Below, in pieces: positions 54,550-63,571 of a stretch of 64,000 bases of DNA. The position numbers and the translations under genes were made by a program. The notes under the pieces were generated by a model that saw nothing but the letters and a program-made list of their open reading frames with translations, was not told where the DNA came from and did no database searches. The stretch is from Gammaproteobacteria bacterium. Its GTDB lineage: Bacteria; Pseudomonadota; Gammaproteobacteria; Chromatiales; Chromatiaceae. The stretch is taken from positions 1 to 64,000 of the forward strand of contig SACH01000003.1 of NCBI GenBank assembly GCA_009928645.1, given 5' to 3'. How positions within the stretch are numbered: position 1 is the stretch's first letter; the number at the start of each line of letters is the position of its first letter.

Positions 54550-57113
54550 GTCACCACCAGATTGACCAGCTTGCCGGGCACCAGAATGACCTTGCGCACC
54601 TGCCCGTCCCCGATGAAGCGCCGCACATTCTCATTGTCGATGGCCGCCTGCTCGATGGCGGACCCCTCGGCAGCCACTGGCACCCGGATCTGGCCACGGA
54701 CCTTGCCATTGACCTGGACCACGTATTCGACGCTATCTCGTTGCAGGGCCGCCTCATCCACCTGGGGCCAGGCAGCGCTGAGGATATCCTCGCCAAAGGC
54801 CAACTCCCGCCAGAGGTGATGGGTGACATGGGGGGCGATGGGGGCCAGCAACCGCAGGACGATACCCAGACCCTCCCGCCGGACCGCGGCGCCCTCCCGG
54901 TCCCGGTCCAGTTTATGCAGGGTATTGACCATGGTCATGCAGGCCGAGACCACGGTGTTGAACTGGTGGCGCTCGTAGTCGTAGAGGGCCTTGCGCAGGG
55001 CGGCGTGGATTTCGTAGCGCGCCGCGCCCGGCTCCAGGCTGACCGTCGCATCCCGGCCCTCCCGTTGCTCGTCCCGGGTCAGGGCCCAGAGGCGCTTGAG
55101 GAAGCGGGAGGCCCCCTCGACCCCTTCGTCGTTCCATTCCAGGGACTGATCCGGCGGCGAGGTGAACATGGTGTAAAGGCGCACCGTGTCGGCGCCATAG
55201 CGATCCGTCAGGGTCTGGGGATCGACGCCGTTGTTCTTCGACTTGGACATCTTCTCGATGCCGCCGAAGGTCACCGGCTGACCATCGGCCTTGAGCCGGC
55301 CCCGCAGCAGGCGGCCGCGGTCATCGCGCTCCACCTCGATATCGGCGGGGTTGAACCAGTGCTTGCGGCCCTGGTCGTCTTCCCGGTACCAGGTCTCGGC
55401 CACCACCATGCCCTGGGTGAGGAGGTTAGCGAAGGGCTCGTCGCAGGCCACCAGGCCCTCGTCGCGCATCAGCTTGTGGAAAAAACGGGCATAGAGCAGG
55501 TGCAGGACAGCGTGCTCGATGCCACCGACATATTGGTCCACTGGTAGCCAGTAGCGGGCGCGCTCATCGAGCATGGCCGTGTCGCAATCCGGCGAACAGT
55601 AGCGGGCGAAGTACCAGGAGGACTCGAAGAAGGTATCAAAGGTATCCGTCTCCCGGGTCTCGCCGTTGGGCAATGCCGAGAAGGCCGGCATCTTTTTGAG
55701 GGGCGAGCCGGAGCCGTCCACCACTACATCCTCTGGCAGGCGCACCGGCAGTTCGGTGGCGGCCCGCACCTGACCATCGGCGCCATGGATCACCGGCAGG
55801 GGGCAACCCCAGTAGCGCTGGCGGGAGACACCCCAGTCACGCAGCCGAAAATTGACCTGACGCCCCCCCCTGCCATGGGCCTCCAGCCAATCGGCGATGG
55901 CATCGACGGCCTGGGCGAAATCAAGGCCATCAAAGGGGCCTGAGTGGGCCAGGACGCCCTTCTCGACATAGGCCCCGGCCTCGATGCCACAGGGCGAACC
56001 GTCGGCGCTGAAGATCACCTGCCGCTTGGAGATGCCGTACTTGTCGGCAAACTCCCAATCGCGCTGATCATGGGCCGGGACGGCCATGACCGCGCCGGTA
56101 CCGTAACCCATGAGGACGAAATTGGCGGCGAAGATGGGCACCGGCGCACCGGTGATGGGGTGCAGGGCGTTGAGGCCGAGGGGGTGACCCTTCTTTTCCA
56201 TGGTCTCGATTTCGGCCTCGGAGACCCCGCCCTGCCGACACTCCTCGATGAAGGCGGCGAGGGCCGGATCGGTCGCGGCGGCACGGTGCGCCAGGGGGTG
56301 CTCGGCGGCCACCGCCACATAGGTGACGCCCATGACCGTATCCGGACGGGTGGTGTAGATACCCAGCCGCTCGTCGCTGGCGCCGTGCCTGGTGGCCGAG
56401 CCTTGGATGCCGAAGTCCATGTGAACGCCCTCAGAACGGCCGATCCAGTTACGCTGCATGGCCCGCACCTGCTCCGGCCAGCCCTCCAGACCCTCCAGGG
56501 CATCCAGCAATTCCTGGGCATAGGCGGTGATGCGCACGAACCACTGCTCGATCTCGCGCTTTTCCACCGGGGCACCGGAACGCCAGCCCTTGCCGTCGAT
56601 GACCTGCTCATTGGCCAGCACGGTCTGGTCCACCGGGTCCCAGTTGACCATCGACTTGGCGCGGTAGGCCAGGCCCTTCTCCATCAGGCGGCCGAAGAGC
56701 CATTGCTCCCAGCGGTAGTAGTCCGGATCGCAGGTAGCCAGTTCTCGGTCCCAGTCGTAGCCGAACCCCAGCCGATTGAGCTGGCCCTTCATGTAAGCAA
56801 TGTTGGACCGGGTCCACTGGGAGGGCGGGATGCCGTGCTGGATGGCGGCGTTCTCCGCCGGCAGGCCGAAGGCGTCCCAGCCCATGGGCTGGAGGACGTT
56901 CTTGCCGCGCATACGCTGATAGCGGGCGATGACGTCACCGATGGTGTAGTTGCGCACATGGCCCATGTGCAGCTTCCCCGAGGGATAGGGGAACATGGAC
57001 AGGCAATAGAACTTCTCCCGGCTGGGGTCTTCCACCGCCTTGAAGGACCGGGCCTCTTCCCAGTAAGCCTGGGCCGCCGCCTCGATGGCGCGCGGATCGT
57101 AATCGTGTGGCAT
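54546..57113 (-). CDS. leuS: Leucyl-tRNA synthetase
   Basis: LeuS charges tRNA-Leu and edits mischarged products. The start at 57113 ([19 protein letters not shown]) gives 855 residues, close to E. coli (860); the frame extends 33 codons upstream without family similarity. The class I motifs are HMGH in [15 protein letters not shown] and KMSKS in [13 protein letters not shown]. The CP1 editing domain ([12 protein letters not shown]) and the C-terminal anticodon and stem domains are intact. First gene of leuS-lptE-holA. Confidence 0.98.
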   Translation of the reverse strand: MPHDYDPRAIEAAAQAYWEEARSFKAVEDPSREKFYCLSMFPYPSGKLHMGHVRNYTIGDVIARYQRMRGKNVLQPMGWDAFGLPAENAAIQHGIPPSQWTRSNIAYMKGQLNRLGFGYDWDRELATCDPDYYRWEQWLFGRLMEKGLAYRAKSMVNWDPVDQTVLANEQVIDGKGWRSGAPVEKREIEQWFVRITAYAQELLDALEGLEGWPEQVRAMQRNWIGRSEGVHMDFGIQGSATRHGASDERLGIYTTRPDTVMGVTYVAVAAEHPLAHRAAATDPALAAFIEECRQGGVSEAEIETMEKKGHPLGLNALHPITGAPVPIFAANFVLMGYGTGAVMAVPAHDQRDWEFADKYGISKRQVIFSADGSPCGIEAGAYVEKGVLAHSGPFDGLDFAQAVDAIADWLEAHGRGGRQVNFRLRDWGVSRQRYWGCPLPVIHGADGQVRAATELPVRLPEDVVVDGSGSPLKKMPAFSALPNGETRETDTFDTFFESSWYFARYCSPDCDTAMLDERARYWLPVDQYVGGIEHAVLHLLYARFFHKLMRDEGLVACDEPFANLLTQGMVVAETWYREDDQGRKHWFNPADIEVERDDRGRLLRGRLKADGQPVTFGGIEKMSKSKNNGVDPQTLTDRYGADTVRLYTMFTSPPDQSLEWNDEGVEGASRFLKRLWALTRDEQREGRDATVSLEPGAARYEIHAALRKALYDYERHQFNTVVSACMTMVNTLHKLDRDREGAAVRREGLGIVLRLLAPIAPHVTHHLWRELAFGEDILSAAWPQVDEAALQRDSVEYVVQVNGKVRGQIRVPVAAEGSAIEQAAIDNENVRRFIGDGQVRKVILVPGKLVNLVVT

Positions 57114-57371
57114 GAAGGGACTGCTGTGGCTAAAGGATGCTGGAATGGCTGTCATGGACCGGGTGGGCACCTGGCATAAGGTGGGAGCGCCGGCAAAGGG
57201 ATGTGGCGGCATCGGCCGATGGCAAAGTATAGCGGTGGGGGGCGCGGGTAAGCGAATCGGGCGCCGCCCATCGCCCGGTCAGACGCGACCCTGGTATCCT
57301 TATCAAGGTCGATACCGCCCCTTCATACCCAAGGCAAATCCACCCGCGGCTTGTCCCTGGTCGGGTGAGAT

Positions 57372-57446
57372 CCGGCGTGGGACGCCGCGAAGACGTCCCG
57401 GTAGGCTTGACGACCGCCTCTCGGCGGTCGACACCCCTACCTGGCG
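57372..57446 (-). repeat. Dispersed inverted-repeat element, copy 3 (upstream of the sulfotransferase)
   Basis: Read on the minus strand this contains GCGGTCGTCAAGCC and GGCGTCCCACGCC, matching copy 1 at 35373 closely. It also folds well: GGTAGG (57400-57405) with CCTACC (57436-57441), and CGACCGCC with GGCGGTCG around a TCTC loop. No other feature was seen in the 401-base gap 57114-57514. Confidence 0.68.
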
Positions 57447-57514
57447 GCCTCTGACCATCCCTGAAGGCAGCCGGAAATCGAAGTGGCTCAGGGATCAGAC
57501 AGCACCCGAACACG

Positions 57515-58246
57515 ATGCGTGACAGGATCTTTCTTCTCAGCCACATGCGGGCCTATACCAGCCTGCTGGGCCATCTTCTCGGGTCCCATCCCGAAATCGA
57601 CGGCTACTATGAAATGCACCGGGGTTACCGCTCCCCCGAGGACCTGGCCCTGCAGGCGGCCGCCTATCAGCGGGAAGAGGGGCTGAAAGCCGGTGGTCGC
57701 TACCTCTTCGACAAACTCCTGCACAATGACTACCCCTTGCTTTTGGACCGGATTGACCAGGAGGGAGTCCTGGTGCTCATCGCCCTGCGGGAGCCGGACC
57801 GGGCCCTCCCCAGTATCGTCCACCTCTTCCGCGGCCGGTCACCCGCGGATCCCTATGGTGATCCGGAAGGGGCCTGCCGTTACTACGTGGAACGACTGGG
57901 GTGGCTGGCAGCCTTTGCCCAGACCTGGCCGGGGCGCTACCACTATTTCGACGCCGAATGCCTGGTGGAACGACCCCAACCCTTGCTGGCCACCCTCACC
58001 CGCTGGCTGGCCCTGGACTCGCCGCTGCGCGCGGAATATCGGCGCTTTTCCCGCACGGGCAGGGCCCGGACGGGCGACTCCTCCGCCGCCATCGCCAGCG
58101 GCGCCATTCTTCGGCGGGAACGGCGGTACGGGGATATCGCCTTGGCCCCGGCACTCCAGACCCAGGCCCGGGAGGCCTATCGGGCTTGCCGTCAGACCCT
58201 GATCGCCCAGGCCCGGGCAATGGAACTGCGGGATTTGACAAGCTGA
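57515..58246 (+). CDS. Sulfotransferase-family protein
   Basis: This is a probable PAPS-dependent sulfotransferase with unknown acceptor. The 243-residue protein opens RDRIFLLSHMRAYTSLLGHL followed by GSHPEIDGYYE, resembling the 5'-phosphosulfate loop region of bacterial sulfotransferases. A stretch LREPDRALPS (residues 91-100) resembles the 3'-phosphate-binding motif with conserved Arg and Ser. No signal peptide, so probably cytoplasmic. It is divergent from leuS and convergent with the glycosyltransferase-like gene, so a shared pathway is only inference. Confidence 0.7.
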   Translation: MRDRIFLLSHMRAYTSLLGHLLGSHPEIDGYYEMHRGYRSPEDLALQAAAYQREEGLKAGGRYLFDKLLHNDYPLLLDRIDQEGVLVLIALREPDRALPSIVHLFRGRSPADPYGDPEGACRYYVERLGWLAAFAQTWPGRYHYFDAECLVERPQPLLATLTRWLALDSPLRAEYRRFSRTGRARTGDSSAAIASGAILRRERRYGDIALAPALQTQAREAYRACRQTLIAQARAMELRDLTS

Positions 58247-58325
58247 GTTCAGGTGCCACGCCACCTCTCGATCGCCGCAGCCAGTCGGTGTCCGGTAAAA
58301 TCCGGAAGGCCCGGAAGGCCCGGAT

Positions 58326-58380
58326 GGTGTCTGGCGGAGGTGAGGATGGCGAGGATGCAGTAGCCAAGCCTACCTGGAGG
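58326..58380 (+). repeat. Partial copy of the dispersed inverted-repeat element
   Basis: Fifty-five bases starting GGTGTCTGGCGG and including AAGCCTA and a final GGAGG align without gaps to 62350-62404 (about 38 of 55 identical by eye). The right arm is missing. The copy overlaps the last codons and stop of the glycosyltransferase-like gene. Confidence 0.55.
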
Positions 58381-60238
58381 TTTGACGGCCGCATCCCCCC
58401 TCGGTCAGCCCTCCGGGCGTTGCGGTGTCACTTGCCCATAACCCATCCCAGGCGGCCCGTTCCCGACGGTAATTACCCAGGGCGGCGATGATCTGGCCCC
58501 GCCGCCAGGCCCGATGGAAAGGATCGCGGCTTCGTTGCCAGGCGACGGATTCTTCGCCGAAATTACGTTCGACATTGCCAAGGAAGCCCTTTAGATCCGC
58601 CATGGCCGGGCTCGCTGACCACCAGGGCGGGGCTGAGGCGAACCAGGCTTCCAGCGCTCGTCGGCGCGCGTCGATGGCCGCCAGATTGGTGCCGTAGAGG
58701 GCCAACAGCCGTGACTCGGTCCGCTCCACCACCTCGCTGAGGGCTACGGCATCGGTCAGTTCCTCCAGGGTGCGCGCCTTGAGCCAGTCGACGACGCTAA
58801 AAAGCATGAGGTCGCCAAAGAACTGGCGCTCGAACTCATCGCCGATATCTACGACTGACCGGCCCGCCAGCTCCACGCCTGGCCGGAAGTCGTCCGCGGT
58901 GCCTCGCGGGATGGTGCGCTGATGGAGCATGGGCAGGTTGACCGACGCGAACCGCTGGCCAATCTCCGCCTGGATGAGGCGTCCCGCCGTCGGCCCCGAC
59001 ATGCGGAGCCGGAGCTGGCCGAAGGGAATGATGTACCTCAGACCGGCGCGGTTGACGATATAGTTGCCCGGGTAGAGGGTCCGGGCAGGTTCCAGCGCCA
59101 TGAAGGACCCGCCATAGCGGAACAGGCTCCGGCGCGTCAGGTGCTCACCGCGAAAGAAGGCAGGGAGCCGGTCGGCAAGGGCGGTGAGACAGTCGGCGTT
59201 GGTATGATCCCCGGGCAGAGAGCAGGAATAGGCGCAAGGGCCACCCCGGGCCTCGTAGCCGAAGAGGGCCGCCAGGTCGTGATAGGCGGCTTCCCCCGCC
59301 AGGACGCCCTCGGCCCCATGAAATCCGCAAGCAGCGTCGGGATCGGAGGCCGCCATCTCCCACAGGAACGCCGCCAGGTCGCCCATCAGGTTGGCGCCCA
59401 TGACCGCGGGCGAGACCGGGGGATCACCCACGAGTTTCCCCGTCAGCACGTCTACCCGGCCGGTCTGGAAGATCCGGTTGATGTAATAGAAGTAGTTCAG
59501 CCCCGGAACGATCGCTTCCCCGGCCATGGCGGCGCGGTTGACCAGAAAACGCTGATCGCTGTCCATCAGGTAGAAAAGGGTCTCCTCCCCTGGCCGGGCC
59601 AGCTCCACCATTTTCAGATAGCTGAGATTGCGCGTGGCGGCCTGCCCTTTGTGATGGAAGGCTTCGGCGGGCTGATCCGTCAGCAGACCGGCCAACTCGC
59701 GGCGCTGGTCCGCCGGGATCGCCATTAACCTTGCATGCTGGGCTTCAAGCCCGAAATGATGCGCATCAAGCCCCCGCTGACGGAAGTCAGCCACCAGGGC
59801 CCGATGCCGATCGCTATTGGCCAAGTCACGGCTATCCTCCGCCACGACGACGCTGACCCGCTTGAATATCCCGTCCGGTCCCCTGCCGCCATACTCGTAG
59901 CACAGGCAGAGCTGGAGGATGCTCTCCAGACAGAGCCGCAGATGATCAGGACGATCCGCGATGGGGATACCGATGATAAAACGCGCCTGGACCACCCCAC
60001 CATCAGCGTCGATCAAGGCCTGCTGCTCGCGGAACAGGGCCTGGTAAATCTCCAGCCAGCGGGAGAAGTCCTCGTCACCGGCCATCCACATCAGGGGCTC
60101 GATACGAGGATAAAGGTCATCGTAACAACGGCTCAGGTCCCCGGTCCCAAGGTGACGCAGGTCCGCGGCAGCTACCTCCAGGAGTTGAGGCCTTTCCGTG
60201 GCCAGCCGGAGCAGACGGGGAATGGGGGGGGATGCCAT
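58370..60238 (-). CDS. Large glycosyltransferase-like protein, unknown substrate
   Basis: The start at 60238 gives 622 residues. A family-2-like GT-A fold is suggested by RFIIGIPIADRPDHLRLCLE (about residues 86-105), VVVAEDSRD (131-138) and the metal-type FYLMDSDQRF (222-231), the last in the place of a DxD motif. The region after residue 240 has NYFYYINRIFQTGRVDVL and GNYIVNRAGLRYIIPFG, which I cannot assign. There are no membrane spans or signal peptide. It is not a family I can name, and the donor sugar is unknown. It lies downstream of the ThDP enzyme on the same strand, separated by the repeat array. Confidence 0.6.
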   Translation of the reverse strand: MASPPIPRLLRLATERPQLLEVAAADLRHLGTGDLSRCYDDLYPRIEPLMWMAGDEDFSRWLEIYQALFREQQALIDADGGVVQARFIIGIPIADRPDHLRLCLESILQLCLCYEYGGRGPDGIFKRVSVVVAEDSRDLANSDRHRALVADFRQRGLDAHHFGLEAQHARLMAIPADQRRELAGLLTDQPAEAFHHKGQAATRNLSYLKMVELARPGEETLFYLMDSDQRFLVNRAAMAGEAIVPGLNYFYYINRIFQTGRVDVLTGKLVGDPPVSPAVMGANLMGDLAAFLWEMAASDPDAACGFHGAEGVLAGEAAYHDLAALFGYEARGGPCAYSCSLPGDHTNADCLTALADRLPAFFRGEHLTRRSLFRYGGSFMALEPARTLYPGNYIVNRAGLRYIIPFGQLRLRMSGPTAGRLIQAEIGQRFASVNLPMLHQRTIPRGTADDFRPGVELAGRSVVDIGDEFERQFFGDLMLFSVVDWLKARTLEELTDAVALSEVVERTESRLLALYGTNLAAIDARRRALEAWFASAPPWWSASPAMADLKGFLGNVERNFGEESVAWQRSRDPFHRAWRRGQIIAALGNYRRERAAWDGLWASDTATPGGLTEGGCGRQTSR

Positions 60239-60259
60239 GGCTGTCGCCCGAATTACCGG

Positions 60260-60569
60260 AATGGGGTCTCGCCACTGCCCTGATAGTGGAGGGCACGACA
60301 AGTGCCTTTCGCCCTGACGATCATGAGGGATCTTGCCGCACCCCGACCGATGACCGTGGCGGGCACCTTCAGGCCAACTGTCATGGGGGAGCACGCCACC
60401 CCCCTGAAAATGAGAGACCTTGTCGTGACTATCACGCTCACTGGCATGAAGAAGTACGCCACCCCACTGACAATAAATGTCTTTGTCGTAACACTCACGC
60501 TAACTCTCATGAGGCGGCTCGCCACACCCCTGATAATCAAAGACATTCACGTGACTTTCACGCTTAACG
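60260..60569 (+). repeat. Tandem array of CATGAGG-type repeats, five units
   Basis: Units start at 60260 (aATGGGG), 60322, 60382, 60445 and 60508, with lengths of about 62, 60, 63, 63 and 62 bases. The consensus reads CATGAGG, then CTCGCCAC, CCCTGATAATC, GAC-TT-CGTGAC and TTCACGCTAAC. The last unit contains the stop codon of the upstream ThDP-enzyme gene. The array fills the 325-base gap between two minus-strand genes. Same family as 45772-45970. Confidence 0.82.
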
Positions 60570-62231
60570 ATGGGTGACGTAGTTGGGATAGGCATCCCGG
60601 TCGAGGATGAATTCGATGAGGTTGATCCCGGACCTCAGGTCGATGCGCCGAAACAGGGTCTCGCCATCCGCCTCGTCTGCGATCCGAAAATGCTGGATAC
60701 CAAAGGCGGCGGCCAGGAGGGCAAAGTCGGGGTTGACAAAGTCGCAATCGAGAAAACGCCCCTCAAACTGTTGATACTGGTTCTTACGGATCAGGCCCAG
60801 GGTCTGGTTGTTGAACAGCAGGATGTTGAGGGGAATCTGGTAATTGACCGCGGTCATGATCTCCATGCAGCACATCTGGAAACCGCCGTCCCCCAGGATG
60901 GCGATGACCGGCTTGCCGGTCTTGAGTCTGGCGCCGATGGCCGCGGGAATGGCATGGCCGAGGGAGGATGCCCCCGTGTTGGGGATGTACAGGTCCTGAG
61001 GCCGGGTCCTGAACCAGTTCTGAGCGAAGAGGATATTGTCGTCGATCAGGATCATGCCCTCCTCGTGCTGCCCTTCCAGCAGGCCGAAGAAGGCCTTGAC
61101 CCGATCGAAGCGCGCATCGAAGACGCACTCACCCCGTGCCTTCGCCTCCACATCACAGCGCGCCTTGAAGGCGGCCAGGTCCGGCGCATCCTTGGGCGGC
61201 AGTGACCGGCAGGCGACAGCCAGGGCGGGCAGAAAGCATCCTAGATCGGCCTGGATGGCCAGGTCCGCCCGATAGACCTTTTCCAATTGGGAAGAGTTGC
61301 GATCCACCTGGATGATAGTCTTGCCTTCCAGCAGGCCCTGGTGCCACATGTAGCTAGTGCGCTCGTTGTAGCCCGCCCCCAGCATCAGGACGAGATCCGC
61401 CTCCCGCTCCAGGTAATGCCGGGCATAACCCAGGGAGGTGACGCCGGTTGACCCCAGGGCGAGGGACGAGCGTTCGTCAAGGGCACCCTTGCCCTTCAGA
61501 CTGGTGGCCACCGGGATCTTCAGCCGGTCGCTCAACGCTTGCAACGCCTCCCGCGCCTCCCGGGATTGGGTGCAGCCATAACCCGCGAGCACCAGGGGCC
61601 GCCGGGCCCGCTCCAGCAAGGTCGCGCAGGCCACCACCGTCGCGGGGGCCGTCTCGGGTCGGTGCAGGCGCCGGACATCCGGTAGGGCGTCGAGGATCTC
61701 GGCGTCGACCATCTCGCGCTGGAGGTTGACGGGGATGCTGAGGACCACGGGACCCACCTCGTCCAGCAGCAGGTGTCTCACCGCCTGATTGAGCACGGTC
61801 GCCAGGTAATCGGTACGCTCGATAAGCTTGTGATAGCGGGTGATGCCGGAAAAGAGCGCCGTCTGATTGATGCTCCCCCCCTCTCCCGAACTCTCCTGGA
61901 GTCCACCACGCCCGAAGATCGGGGTGGGCGCCTCGGCGGTGATGGCGATGACGGGCAGACGGTCCGCGTAGGCATGGGCGATGCCGGTGGCCAGGTTGCT
62001 AGCCCCCGGCCCCGCCGTAGTGATACAGGCCCCTACCCCGCCGCTGACCCGCGCTAGCCCAGCCGCCATGAAGGCGGCGCCCTGTTCGTGCTTGACCAGG
62101 ATGCTCCGCACCCGGGAATCATGAAGGGCATCGTAGACCGGGAGAATATGGGCGCCCGGCATGCCAAAGAGGGTATCCACCCCCAGGTACTCCAGGAAGC
62201 GCACCACGAGTTGGCCGACGGTAATCCGCAT
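60564..62231 (-). CDS. Thiamine-diphosphate enzyme, acetolactate-synthase-like
   Basis: This is a ThDP-dependent enzyme of the acetolactate synthase/pyruvate oxidase superfamily; the reaction is not certain. The start at 62231 has GGGAGG upstream and gives 555 residues. The catalytic Glu is in VKHEQGAAFMAAGLARVSGG (about residues 35-54). The ThDP-Mg motif is GDGGFQMCCMEIMTAVNYQI, ending in NNQTLGLI. The middle domain has VLMLGAGYNERTSYMW. Classical acetolactate synthases have a Trp in the sequence LGMVRQWQ; here it is LGLIRKNQY, so a true AHAS role is doubtful. No small regulatory subunit gene (ilvN/ilvH) is adjacent. Confidence 0.82.
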   Translation of the reverse strand: MRITVGQLVVRFLEYLGVDTLFGMPGAHILPVYDALHDSRVRSILVKHEQGAAFMAAGLARVSGGVGACITTAGPGASNLATGIAHAYADRLPVIAITAEAPTPIFGRGGLQESSGEGGSINQTALFSGITRYHKLIERTDYLATVLNQAVRHLLLDEVGPVVLSIPVNLQREMVDAEILDALPDVRRLHRPETAPATVVACATLLERARRPLVLAGYGCTQSREAREALQALSDRLKIPVATSLKGKGALDERSSLALGSTGVTSLGYARHYLEREADLVLMLGAGYNERTSYMWHQGLLEGKTIIQVDRNSSQLEKVYRADLAIQADLGCFLPALAVACRSLPPKDAPDLAAFKARCDVEAKARGECVFDARFDRVKAFFGLLEGQHEEGMILIDDNILFAQNWFRTRPQDLYIPNTGASSLGHAIPAAIGARLKTGKPVIAILGDGGFQMCCMEIMTAVNYQIPLNILLFNNQTLGLIRKNQYQQFEGRFLDCDFVNPDFALLAAAFGIQHFRIADEADGETLFRRIDLRSGINLIEFILDRDAYPNYVTHR

Positions 62232-62341
62232 CGTCCCTCCCTGGGGGGGACCCCTTGTATGCCTAGCACTCATGGAGAAGATCGAGCCCTCAAACCCCAG
62301 GATTTACCTGACACCCTTCCGTCCTCAGGTTCGCCGAGGAT

Positions 62342-62439
62342 GGGCGGGTGGCGTCTGGCGGGGACGCCAACTGCGGGGATGCGATTGGCAAGCCTAGAGG
62401 GAGGTAGTTACAAGGTTCCCAGCCAGACACCACCCGTCC
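62342..62439 (+). repeat. Dispersed ~100-bp inverted-repeat element, copy 4 (3' of aroG)
   Basis: Arms GGGCGGGTGGCGTCTGGCGG (from 62342, 23 bases in all) and the inverted partner ending ACCACCCGTCC at 62439 match at 20 of 23 positions around a 52-base centre. The centre contains GATGCGATTGGCAAGCCTA, related to the cores at 35373, 57372 and 58326. It lies between the ThDP gene start and the aroG stop. Confidence 0.75.
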
Positions 62440-62512
62440 CGGGCTTAACCGCACATGGACAGGCGGCGAAAAAACCATCCCCACGGCAGCTAGAGTGGCG
62501 AGTCGCGGTATC

Positions 62513-63571
62513 TTAGGCCACCGTCCGGCGCCGTTGGACGGCCGCGGCCAGTTCCTCAAGCAGGGGCTCAGTATCGTCCCAGCCGATGCAGGCATCGGTG
62601 ATGCTTTGGCCGTAGGTCAACTCGGTATCGGGTCGCCAGTCCTGGCGGCCGGCGACCAGATGGCTCTCGATCATGGCGCCGATAATGCGCCGGTCCCCCC
62701 GGGCGACCTGGCCGGCGACGTCCCGGCCCACGTCGACCTGCTTCTGCGGCTTCTTGCGGCTGTTAGCGTGACTGAAGTCGATCATCATCCGCGGGCGCAG
62801 GCGCGCGTCTTCCATCTCCTCTGCCGCCATGTTAACGCTCTCGGTGTCGTAGTTAGGTCGGTTACCACCACGCAGAATGACATGGGTATCCGGGTTGCCG
62901 GCAGTGGCGAAGATGGCCGAGCGCCCCTCCTTGGTCACCGACAGAAAATGGTGCGGGTGAGCGGCGGCGTGCATGGCGTCCAGGGCAATGCGCAAACTGC
63001 CACTGGTGGCGTTCTTGAAGCCTACTGGACAGGACAGGCCGGAGGACAACTCCCGATGCCCCTGGCTCTCAGTGGTGCGGGCGCCGATGGCCCCCCAACT
63101 GATGAGATCGGCAATGTACTGAGGGCTGATGAGATCGAGGAACTCGGTCCCCGCCGGCACCCCCAGGCCGTTGATATCCACCAGCAGGGAGCGGGCCAGC
63201 TTGAGGCCCTCGTTGATCTCGAAGCTGCCGTCCAGGTAGGGGTCGTTGATCAGCCCCTTCCAGCCCACGGTGGTCCGTGGCTTCTCGAAGTAGACGCGCA
63301 TGACGACCAACAGGTCCTTGGCTAGGCGGTCGCGCACCGGGCGCAGGCGCTCGGCATAATCCCGCGCGGCGGCGACGTCGTGGACCGAACAGGGGCCAAC
63401 AACCACGAGCAGGCGGTCATCTTCGTCGTGGAGGATGTCGCGGATCGACCGTCGGGCATGATGAACGGTGGCGGAGATGGCATCCGTCAGCGGATAGAGG
63501 CGAATCAGGTCCTCCGGCGCGATCAGTTGCTTCATGGCGCAGATGCGCAAGTCATCGGTCGCGTAACGCAT
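62513..63571 (-). CDS. aroG: 3-deoxy-D-arabino-heptulosonate 7-phosphate synthase, class I
   Basis: DAHP synthase is the first enzyme of the shikimate pathway, condensing phosphoenolpyruvate and erythrose 4-phosphate. The start at 63571 (MRYATDDLRICAMKQLIAPED) gives 352 residues, as in the E. coli AroG/F/H group. Conserved elements: VVVGPCSVHD, RVYFEKPRTTVGWKGLINDP, GARTTESQGHRE, GFKNATSGS and MIDFSHANSRK. Which amino acid feeds back on it cannot be read with confidence. It is the last complete gene in the window. Confidence 0.96.
   Translation of the reverse strand: MRYATDDLRICAMKQLIAPEDLIRLYPLTDAISATVHHARRSIRDILHDEDDRLLVVVGPCSVHDVAAARDYAERLRPVRDRLAKDLLVVMRVYFEKPRTTVGWKGLINDPYLDGSFEINEGLKLARSLLVDINGLGVPAGTEFLDLISPQYIADLISWGAIGARTTESQGHRELSSGLSCPVGFKNATSGSLRIALDAMHAAAHPHHFLSVTKEGRSAIFATAGNPDTHVILRGGNRPNYDTESVNMAAEEMEDARLRPRMMIDFSHANSRKKPQKQVDVGRDVAGQVARGDRRIIGAMIESHLVAGRQDWRPDTELTYGQSITDACIGWDDTEPLLEELAAAVQRRRTVA

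Noticed and set aside
57400-57441. Riboswitch-like leader before the sulfotransferase gene
   Set aside because: The stem matches the dispersed inverted-repeat element found at other loci, so a repeat explains it better than a dedicated regulatory RNA.
60260-60569. CRISPR array
   Set aside because: Whole units diverge together; there are no identical short repeats alternating with unique spacers, and no cas genes are in the window.
60302-60577. 91-codon repeat protein (MRRLATPL-type) read from the array
   Set aside because: Unit lengths of 60, 62, 64 and 72 bases in the two arrays do not keep one frame, and there is no ribosome-binding site; the frame is open because most units are multiples of three.
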